Shown: positions 15,102 to 20,174 of the stretch, piece by piece
How positions within the stretch are numbered: the first letter of the stretch is position 1
Layout of the letters: each line of letters starts with the position of its first letter
Origin: CAWBXL01 sp963837365
Lineage (GTDB): Bacteria; Acidobacteriota; Terriglobia; Terriglobales; Acidobacteriaceae
Assembly (NCBI GenBank): GCA_963837365.1
Contig: CAWIMW010000009.1
Span: 1-20,174, forward strand
Length of the DNA stretch: 20,174 bases
Direction of reading: 5' to 3'
Program-made: the position numbers and the translations under genes
Notes under the pieces: generated by a model
Told to the model about the DNA's origin: nothing
Database searches by the model: none
Seen by the model: the letters and a program-made list of their open reading frames with translations, nothing else

Positions 15102-16235
15102 TTGAGCAAGTTGGACAACCAATTGCACTTGCTAATGGGAGCACATAGCAAGCAGGCACCAGCCAACGTGAAACCACCGTCGAGGCGCGAATCCGGTCCC
15201 GTAGTCGATGAGACAGCTTTCCAGCAGCTGCTCTCCGCCGCCTATGTGATGCAGGAACACAACAGCCGCCTGAAAAAAGCCCCTAAGCCGGCAGCCCAGG
15301 CCGCGGCCCCGGTTCCAGCCAAGCCAACGATTGCTGTTCCAACCGCGCCTCCATCCACCCAGCCCATTCCATTCCTTTTGGCTCCGCCGCAAGCGGGCGC
15401 GAGCAACCTGTGCAAGGAATGCGGAGCGATTCTTGCGGCGAATGAATTCTTTTGTGAACATTGCGGAGCGCCCGTAGAACGAACCGGGAGTACAACCCAA
15501 AAAAACTGGGCCTCACTCTGGGAAATGCATCATGCTTCCGAGCCTGGGGCCAAGGTTACGCGCGAGGAAAACCAATCTTCTTTCGCGGCCACCAAAGCAA
15601 TCCATTCCGCAAACGCAACCGATGAAGAGATTGATCTATTCCCCGCTGAACTCGAAGAAATCGTAGGAAAGTTCCCAGAACCGGAAGCTGAAGAGGAACC
15701 GGACACCTCTGGGCCAGAGCAAGGCGATCAAGGCTTGACCCTGGTTACCGCAACTGCACAGCCTACAGCCTCAACCAACAGCAACCCGATCGAGCACACC
15801 ACAGCGACCTGGACTTCAGCCACCAAAGCGCGTGCCTGGCTTGATTCTCTGAAAGCCCAACAACCTAACAAGGACTGGTTCCGGGAAGAGTGGACCATCC
15901 ATCGTGGCGCCATCTACATCGCGCTGGCCGCTGCCGTGCTTTTGGCAGTGGTTTTCCAGTCGTCTTCCCCGCCGGCGATAAGCCCCGGTCAGCCGCGTCA
16001 GCTCTCAGCGTTTGAACAAGTGCTGGTGAGTCTGGGTCTTGCCGAGGCGCCGCCTCCTCCGGCTCTAACGGTACCCGGAAATCCGACGACCAAAGTGTGG
16101 GTGGATGTGCACACTGCGCTTTACTACTGCCCCGGCGCCGACCTCTACGGTAAAACTGTCGATGGAAGATACGCCACGCAATTAGACGCACAGCGCGATC
16201 ACTTCCAGCCTTCCACGCTCAAGGCTTGCGATTAG
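15102..16235 (+). CDS. Zinc-ribbon protein with single TM helix and C-terminal CPG-motif domain
   Basis: A 377-residue protein with no clear named family. Order of parts: an N-terminal helical segment (about 35-58), an Ala/Pro-rich linker (about 60-98), a zinc ribbon CKEC(10)CEHC with C104, C107, C118 and C121, an acidic and Ser/Thr-rich middle (about 150-235), a short charged helix with DWFREEW, one TM helix (about 269-286), a Pro-rich spacer, and a C-terminal domain beginning KVWVDVHTALYYCPGADLYG (331-350) and ending near a cysteine at 376. The last part resembles the small extracytoplasmic V.V...YYCPG..YG.T..G.Y module seen in many bacterial proteins of unknown role. The zinc ribbon would be cytoplasmic and the C-terminal module outside. 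The TTG at 15102 gives the longest protein; ATG at 15135 is an alternative, and neither has a good ribosome site. A strong terminator follows. Confidence 0.8.
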   Translation: MSKLDNQLHLLMGAHSKQAPANVKPPSRRESGPVVDETAFQQLLSAAYVMQEHNSRLKKAPKPAAQAAAPVPAKPTIAVPTAPPSTQPIPFLLAPPQAGASNLCKECGAILAANEFFCEHCGAPVERTGSTTQKNWASLWEMHHASEPGAKVTREENQSSFAATKAIHSANATDEEIDLFPAELEEIVGKFPEPEAEEEPDTSGPEQGDQGLTLVTATAQPTASTNSNPIEHTTATWTSATKARAWLDSLKAQQPNKDWFREEWTIHRGAIYIALAAAVLLAVVFQSSSPPAISPGQPRQLSAFEQVLVSLGLAEAPPPPALTVPGNPTTKVWVDVHTALYYCPGADLYGKTVDGRYATQLDAQRDHFQPSTLKACD

Positions 16236-16282
16236 AGGCCGCTTAACCTACAACCGCATTTTTCTCGACAGGCAAAATAAAG

Positions 16283-16315
16283 CGGGCCTCCGCTTGCCGC
16301 GGAGGCCCGGTTTTT
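16283..16315. terminator. Bidirectional intrinsic terminator
   Basis: A perfect 11-bp stem, CGGGCCTCCGC (16283-16293) and GCGGAGGCCCG (16299-16309), with loop TTGCC, is followed by TTTTT on the plus strand. On the minus strand the same stem is followed by the T-rich complement of AAAATAAAG. It sits between the end of the zinc-ribbon gene and the end of the convergent second HTH pair, so it can stop both. Confidence 0.92.
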
Positions 16316-16341
16316 CCTGATTCAGTCTGCCGAACCGACCG

Positions 16342-16869
16342 TTAATCCCAGCTGGCTGCTGCCCGCTGGAGAGTATGCGGCCGTGCTTTCGTTAGGGGAG
16401 GGCCTTCATTCCATTCGACTGCCTGATCAGGCTTGGGCTGCGCTTTCATATTTTCGGGCTTCGTACCAGAGGGCAAGTTCGACCCGGTTCCAAAGTCCGA
16501 GTTTGTCGTAGATGCTGCGTAAGTAGTTTTTGATAACGTGTTCAGTGGTTCCGATGGCATCTGCGACTTCTTTGTTTTTGAGTCCCTGGGCGACAAGTTC
16601 GATGACAAGCTGCTCTCGTTCACTGGGGGTACGTTTACCGTAGCGTTCGCTTCCGAACATAGTTGCCTCCGATATAAAAGAGTTGCTAATTTAACGCGTT
16701 TGATTCCGCCATGAATGCCAAACCGCAGAAACAGACGGTTGAAATGTGCCTTGACCGTCCGCCGGGCCATTTTGAGTTGCTTTGCGATATCCGAGTTGTC
16801 GCAGCCCTGTAAGAGCAATTCCACGATCTGTTGCTCCCGTGGGGCCAGTCGAACCAACTTCTCTGTCAT
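16342..16869 (-). CDS. HTH-only LuxR-type protein, type A (second pair), with overlong open frame
   Basis: The supported part is about 67 residues (16869 to about 16667): LAPREQQIVELLLQGCDNSD, then IAKQLKMARRTVKAHFNRLF, then LRFGIHGGIKRVKLATLLYR. It shares LLQGC.N..IA.QLK...RTVK.H and the FLR.GI..G.KRVKLAT ending with the type A gene at 14531-14773. The ATG at 16869 has GGGAG eight bases upstream. The open frame then runs on for about 108 residues rich in Ser, Thr, Asn and Pro, which overlie the type B gene in another frame and look like chance coding. In the first pair the type A gene stops about nine residues after the same point, so a stop has been lost here or a base is missing. Treat the true end as uncertain, near 16640-16670. 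Confidence 0.72.
   Translation of the reverse strand: MTEKLVRLAPREQQIVELLLQGCDNSDIAKQLKMARRTVKAHFNRLFLRFGIHGGIKRVKLATLLYRRQLCSEANATVNVPPVNESSLSSNLSPRDSKTKKSQMPSEPLNTLSKTTYAASTTNSDFGTGSNLPSGTKPENMKAQPKPDQAVEWNEGPPLTKARPHTLQRAAASWD
16427..16660 (-). CDS. HTH-only LuxR-type protein, type B (second pair)
   Basis: A 77-residue LuxR/GerE DNA-binding domain with no other part: TPSEREQLVIELVAQGLKNK, then EVADAIGTTEHVIKNYLRSI, then YDKLGLWNRVELALWYEARK. It shares TTE.V.KNYLR and DKLG.W.R.ELAL with the type B gene at 14295-14552. A strong ribosome site GGAGG ends five bases before the ATG at 16660. The whole gene lies within the long open frame of the type A gene, in another frame, but the recognisable homology and ribosome site show that this frame is the coding one here. 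Small HTH-only proteins of this TEHV.KNYLR kind are common in Acidobacteriota (recollection, not searched). Confidence 0.87.
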   Translation of the reverse strand: MFGSERYGKRTPSEREQLVIELVAQGLKNKEVADAIGTTEHVIKNYLRSIYDKLGLWNRVELALWYEARKYESAAQA

Positions 16870-17222
16870 GCCAACATCTCCCTCTGGATAGTTACCGCCC
16901 CGGCTGAACAGCCAAATCCAAGCAGGGACGTGCCTACCCCTGAGTACTTCGCCAAAACATCACTTGGCAGGTGGATAATACGTAAATCTGTAGCACACAC
17001 CCTGCCATGTCACATCTGGACGGGTTTACAACCCTGCCCGAATTTCCACAGGAAGGCTCGGGCACTCTTGGGAAATCCGCCGAAGCAGTAAATTTTCCCT
17101 GCTGAATCGGTCGATCTTTTCTTTGTTCAAGGCTGGGAGAAATACGTCGAAAGCCGCTCCAGACTTGGGTTTCAGCCTGCACCCGATTTTCCGATTAGGG
17201 CTGTGCCAAGCGGCGCCTGTCG

Positions 17223-17273
17223 TCAGGCCTGGTGGCCTGAACAGCCTCGTACGCTGCATCCCAGGCGATGCAG
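17223..17273. repeat. Two adjacent perfect 7-bp hairpins
   Basis: TCAGGCC-TGGT-GGCCTGA (17223-17240) and CTGCATC-CCAGGC-GATGCAG (17254-17273) are both perfect stems, 13 bases apart, in GC-rich noncoding DNA. They could be part of a structured RNA or a REP-like element. No known riboswitch core was recognised. Confidence 0.4.
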
Positions 17274-17412
17274 GGAATGCAGGCAGCTCATCTGCTATCC
17301 GATATGCCGGAATACTCCTAAGGGAAAAACCTTAGAATAAAATTCATTCATTTTGAGATGTCTTGGAAGAATTACACTTACACGAGAGCTTATGACCCGT
17401 GGTCGTAGGTGT

Positions 17413-17442
17413 CTGACCTGATATCTTACTTACTATTATAAC
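17413..17442 (+). promoter_or_regulatory. Possible promoter for the glycosyltransferase gene
   Basis: CTGACC (17413-17418), an 18-base spacer and TATAAC (17437-17442) fit a sigma-70-type promoter in AT-rich DNA. This would give a leader of about 185 bases before the ATG at 17633. The match is moderate and unverified. Confidence 0.3.
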
Positions 17443-17632
17443 AATTTGACCAGGTAAATTGGGACATGCCGCGCAACTATATATTTCCAACCGCATCAAT
17501 CATTTGGCGGCAAATCGTCGATTTTGGGGGCTTGACAAGAAAAATCCCAAATCGGCTTTGACTAACATTAGACCCCTCAAACAAATACTGCCGCTAGGGG
17601 TGGAACTTGCATTAGACTGGCTGGAAAGTGCC

Positions 17633-18304
17633 ATGAAACTGTCGGTCGTCATCCCGGTCTACAACGAGCGTCGTACGCTGCGGCAGCTGGTGCAGCGAGT
17701 GGCGGAGGCCCCGTTTGAAACCGAAATCCTTTGCGTGGATGACGGATCAACGGATGGCTCCGGGAATTCCTCGCCGAACTTCAAACCAAATACCCACAAC
17801 TAAAATTTCTTCAGCCCGTGAATAACGGCAAAGGAGCCTCTTTGCGGCGTGGAATCCAGGAGGCCAGCGGGGATTTCGTCATCATTCAGGACGCAGACCT
17901 GGAATACGACCCCACCGACTATCCGCTTTGCTGGGACCTTTACTCGAAGGCAAAGCCGATGTGGTTTACGGTTCCCGTTTTCTCGGCAGCGGCCCGCATC
18001 GCGTGCTTTATTTTTGGCATTCAGTGGCCAACTGGGTCCTCACTTTGGTCTCCAATTGCCTGACCAATATCAACCTCTCCGACATGGAGACCTGCTACAA
18101 AGTCTTCCGGCGGGAGATCATCCAAGCCATTCCTCTCGAAGAAGACCGCTTCGGATTGAGCCGGAAATCACGGTAAAAGTCGCCAAGCGCAAGCTGCGGA
18201 TTTATGAAGTAGGCATCAGCTACGCCGGCCGCACTTATGAAGAAGGCAAGAAGATCGGCTGGAAAGATGGGGTGTGGGCGCTGTGGTGCTTGCTGAAGTA
18301 CTGA
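17633..18304 (+). pseudogene. Family-2 glycosyltransferase (DPM1-like), frame broken by three missing bases
   Basis: Restoring the frame gives a GT-A protein of about 224 residues, a normal size for the polyprenyl-phosphate sugar transferase group. The pieces in order are KLSVVIPVYNERRTLRQLVQ and ILCVDDGSTDGS (frame of 17633); NNGKGASLRRGIQ and IIQDADLEYDP with the metal-binding DAD (next frame); LLEGKADVVYGSRFLG, SDMETCYKVFRR (third frame); then EPEITVKVAKRKLRIYEVGI and the YEEGKKIGWKDG motif back in the first. Changes fall near 17756-17763, 17922-17928 and 18150-18155, each equal to one missing base. Uncorrected, the product stops after about 56 residues. It would use an activated sugar to glycosylate a lipid carrier at the membrane. 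Whether it is a decayed gene or a set of sequence errors cannot be decided here; every motif is intact, which favours error. Confidence 0.85.
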
Positions 18305-18612
18305 TCCAAGAACCCGTCACGGTTGCCAAATCGGCGGATTCTGAGACGCACTGTCCTCCCCGACTCAACATCGGGAAGGTAGCTAACCCTTGTAGCTGCG
18401 CCGCCTATGGCGTTGTGTCATCCGTAGAAGAGTCCCAATTCTTGCTTCGAAAGCAGGAGCCAATCTTCCGCGGCTTGATCGCGGCAGTCCTGCGCCGAGG
18501 ACAAGGGCATCGTATTTACAGGAAATCATCCAGACTTAAAGATATAATTCTCGGCATACACAAAAAAGCGTTCGGGAGTTGATGTCCCGAACGCTCGGTG
18601 GAATGAACCGGG
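18305..18612. other. 308-base gap between convergent genes
   Basis: No coding signal is seen on either strand. The only recognisable element is the minus-strand terminator at 18562-18595. Confidence 0.6.
18562..18595 (-). terminator. Intrinsic terminator for the RTX-like gene
   Basis: AGCGTTCGGGA (18567-18577) and TCCCGAACGCT (18585-18595) form a perfect 11-bp stem with a 7-base loop. Read on the minus strand it is followed by a T-run (A-run 18562-18567 on plus). It lies 17 bases after the stop of the gene ending at 18613, the expected place for its terminator. Confidence 0.9.
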
Positions 18613-19748
18613 TTAGAAGGTAAGTTTGTCGGGCAATAGTGTCGCGGCGGCGGAAGGGGCGCCTGCTACCAGGAATACATCGTAGTCGCGCCGGCTCACT
18701 TGGTCGCGCCTGCCCCTTGGATTCACGATTGATGTGTATCGAAACTGATTGCCATACTGGTCTACGCGAGGAGACGACCGATACCGCAGCCCAAGCGAAT
18801 AAATCCCCAGTGATGGCAGGGCAAACAATTCGTCCGGCTGGAGATGCCATCGTCGTTCGCATCGATCCATAGCCGCAGCTTGCTGAAGACATCGTCGCGT
18901 GAATCAATGATGCCATCGCCGTTTCCGCTTTCTGCTTTGTCGAATTCGGCGAGCGCCAGATAGCCATTCGGGGTTGAGGAAGCAGGCTGATCGGTAAAAT
19001 TTCCGAATAGCTCTTTTCCATCGTGGATTGCGCCGTTGTTGTTTCTATCCAAGGCCAGGAACCCGTCCTCGAGCCGGGGGCCGTCCATGCAATTTGAACT
19101 GGTTGCCCGCTGCCCGAAATGTCGAATCGAACACCTGAGGTCACAGAGGTCGAATGGAAACCCTCACCGGCAGGATCAATCACAATTGGGGAGTTCCCAC
19201 AACGCCGTTTGGGCACGGCACCCAGACCATCCACATGAGTTGGTGTCCCATGCTTGGTACATGCTCCCTGTGGGCTGGGCGGGCGAACCAGTGGGTGTGC
19301 AGACGGGTGGAGGTGGGGGTGGTGGTGGCGGGTTGCCGCCGTAGGGATCATCGTACGTACTGATCAGCTCGTTTCGCCCGTTGCAGTCACCTTCTCGTAC
19401 CTCAGTGAAAATAGTTCGATGATCGAATCCAAGAGCAGTGGAGTGAGCGTAGACGTGCTCGGTGATACTGTTTGTTTGACCAATCGTAACGTAGTTGTCA
19501 ACTGGCTGATTTGGGCAGGTATTGTTGGCCGCTCCTGCTATGACAAATCCGGGGATCGGTCCCCGGAGGCTCTGTGCAGTACGCATGGACTTCACAGATG
19601 GCTTCCGCATCGACTTCTGTCATCTGTACAACTCGTACCGAAGCCTGCACCTGTAGAACTAAACCACCCTCCGTCCCAAATTTGAGCGTGTAGCACCGAG
19701 CAGCAAACAACAGGAGCGCAGCGAAATTTGCGCTATGGCTTTGGACAT
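18613..19748 (-). pseudogene. Secreted RTX-type Ca-loop protein with polyproline hinge, frame broken about five times
   Basis: Joined across frames, about 378 residues emerge: a short signal-like start (MSKA.. then NFAALLLFAA), a domain with VLQVQASVRVVQMTEVDAEA and several cysteines, YVTIGQTNSITEHVYAHST, then a run of nine prolines (about 19307-19334). After it come NSPIVIDPAGEGF and GVRFDISGSGQPVQIAWTAP, then the calcium-loop block LALDRNNNGAIHDGKELFGN, NGDGIIDSRDDVFSKLRLW and IDANDDGISS, and finally PDELFALPSLGIYSLGLRYR and VDQYGNQFRY. The D.NxNGxI..G.ELFG and NGDGxID..D blocks are typical of domains in RTX/hemolysin-like exported proteins. Frame changes lie near 19712-19745, 19545-19560, 19190-19205, 19075-19082 and 18835-18845, of mixed sign. 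The ATG at 19748 directly follows the upstream gene's TGA, with AGGAGG seven bases before it, so the two genes are probably one operon. Decay or sequence error both fit. Confidence 0.72.
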
Positions 19749-20174
19749 TCAGTTCCCTCCTGTCTTGTAGTGAACATTAGGTGTGGTCGTATATTTGAGC
19801 TGGCGAAGCCTGCGAATGGCGACTTCGTCCCCGACCTTTGCGCTTTCGGTTTCGGAAAGCTGGTTCAGATAATGTTTCCGAACCACGGGATACACCTTGT
19901 CCAGGTTGCTCGCTGTGAGACTTTGTACCTCATTTTCGGAAACGCCTTCGACGGAGGAGCTCTGTTGTAGATCCTGTAAGACGCTATGCAGGTCTTCTCC
20001 CTGAGAAAGGCGCTTTGATATTTCTTCCATCAGGTCTTGCTGCGCGCTGATGTGTAGCTTCAGCCTCTTAACTACATTTATTTGATCTTGGCCAATCGCC
20101 TCGCCGTCATCAAAGACGACAGAATCAAGTTCTACGTTGGTGATCGTCCAAGGCACAGCGGTCCGATAACTCGT
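19749..20174 (-). CDS. Hypothetical protein, 5' truncated by the window edge
   Basis: The minus-strand frame is open to the window end, so the start is probably outside; an in-window GTG at 20156 is possible but homology-like sequence (SYRTAVPWTITNVELDSVVF) continues upstream of it. The visible 141 residues comprise a short beta-like segment with LDSVVFDDGEAIGQD, then a charged helical, probably coiled-coil region (KRLKLHISAQQDLMEEISKR and following), and a basic C-terminus RRLRQLKYTTT. No family is recognised. Its last codons contain the ribosome site for the RTX-like gene, whose ATG directly follows this TGA, so the pair is translationally coupled. The protein's function may therefore relate to that secreted product (inference). 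Confidence 0.6.
   Translation of the reverse strand, partial: TSYRTAVPWTITNVELDSVVFDDGEAIGQDQINVVKRLKLHISAQQDLMEEISKRLSQGEDLHSVLQDLQQSSSVEGVSENEVQSLTASNLDKVYPVVRKHYLNQLSETESAKVGDEVAIRRLRQLKYTTTPNVHYKTGGN

Larger units (their letters stand above)
16870..17632. other. 763-base gap without a convincing gene
   Basis: No open frame here shows family features or consistent coding character. The stretch holds the upstream region of the second HTH pair, with a 5-2-5 palindrome GGCTG-AA-CAGCC at 16902-16913, 33 bases before the ATG. It also holds an inverted pair GCCAA(8)TTGGC at 16951-16968, two hairpins at 17223-17273, a weak CTAAGG/CCTTAG hairpin near 17318-17333, an AT-rich part near 17330-17460 and a possible promoter for the glycosyltransferase. 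Confidence 0.6.

Noticed and set aside
15132..15500. Minus-strand frames under the zinc-ribbon gene
   Set aside because: The plus frame has an exact C4 zinc ribbon and a TM helix; the minus frames are Arg/Gly/Trp-rich shadows.
17123..17335. Short plus-strand frame in the 763-base gap
   Set aside because: It overlaps two perfect hairpins and shows no coding character.
17200..17340. Hairpin cluster as a c-di-GMP (GEMM) riboswitch
   Set aside because: The conserved GEMM core sequences could not be found, despite c-di-GMP genes in the window.
17532..17568. TTGACA near 17532 as the -35 of a glycosyltransferase promoter
   Set aside because: The nearest -10-like hexamer (TAACAT) is 25 bases away, too far for a sigma-70 promoter.
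19307..19334. Possible simple-sequence repeat (GGT/GGG run)
   Set aside because: It encodes a run of nine prolines on the minus strand with mixed codons and is explained as a protein hinge.

Overview
The window looks like chromosomal DNA from a soil or freshwater Acidobacteriota member (Terriglobia-like). This is an inference from gene content: a CRTAC1-type FG-GAP/ASPIC-UnbV protein, several PilZ proteins, very short HTH-only LuxR-type regulators and a TM protein with a zinc ribbon. Base composition is moderately GC-rich. No rRNA, tRNA, CRISPR array or insertion sequence was recognised.

Layout. (1) 1-2987, plus strand: the 3' part of an FG-GAP/ASPIC-UnbV protein, a stand-alone 5'-3' exonuclease and a single-PilZ protein. 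(2) 3144-11471, plus strand: a tight pentose-phosphate/glucose-6-phosphate operon, tkt-tal-pgi-gnd-zwf-pgl. It holds both oxidative-branch steps up to ribulose-5-P, plus transketolase, transaldolase and phosphoglucose isomerase, so carbon can cycle back to glucose-6-P. Junctions overlap or are short, and several genes have clear Shine-Dalgarno sites. (3) 11468-14298: a membrane diguanylate cyclase (GGDEF with intact I-site), a small two-TM protein and a CxxC protein on the minus strand, then a tandem-PilZ protein on the plus strand. This forms a local c-di-GMP make-and-sense group. (4) 14295-16869: two paralogous minus-strand pairs of HTH-only LuxR-like genes (A then B, overlapping) flank a plus-strand zinc-ribbon/TM protein. 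Palindromic sites and a leader terminator lie between them. This is the most interesting part of the window. (5) 16870-17632: about 760 bases without a convincing gene but with hairpins and a possible promoter. (6) 17633-20174: a frameshifted family-2 glycosyltransferase (plus), then on the minus strand a frameshifted secreted RTX-type Ca-loop protein and a partial gene upstream of it.

A caution runs through the window. Conserved protein sequence continues across reading-frame changes in pgi (three extra bases), zwf (one extra base), perhaps the tal/pgi junction (one extra base), the glycosyltransferase (three missing bases) and the RTX-like protein (about five indels). Neighbouring genes such as tkt and gnd are clean. 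Uncorrected sequencing or assembly errors are the simplest explanation, but decay of the last two genes cannot be excluded from sequence alone.
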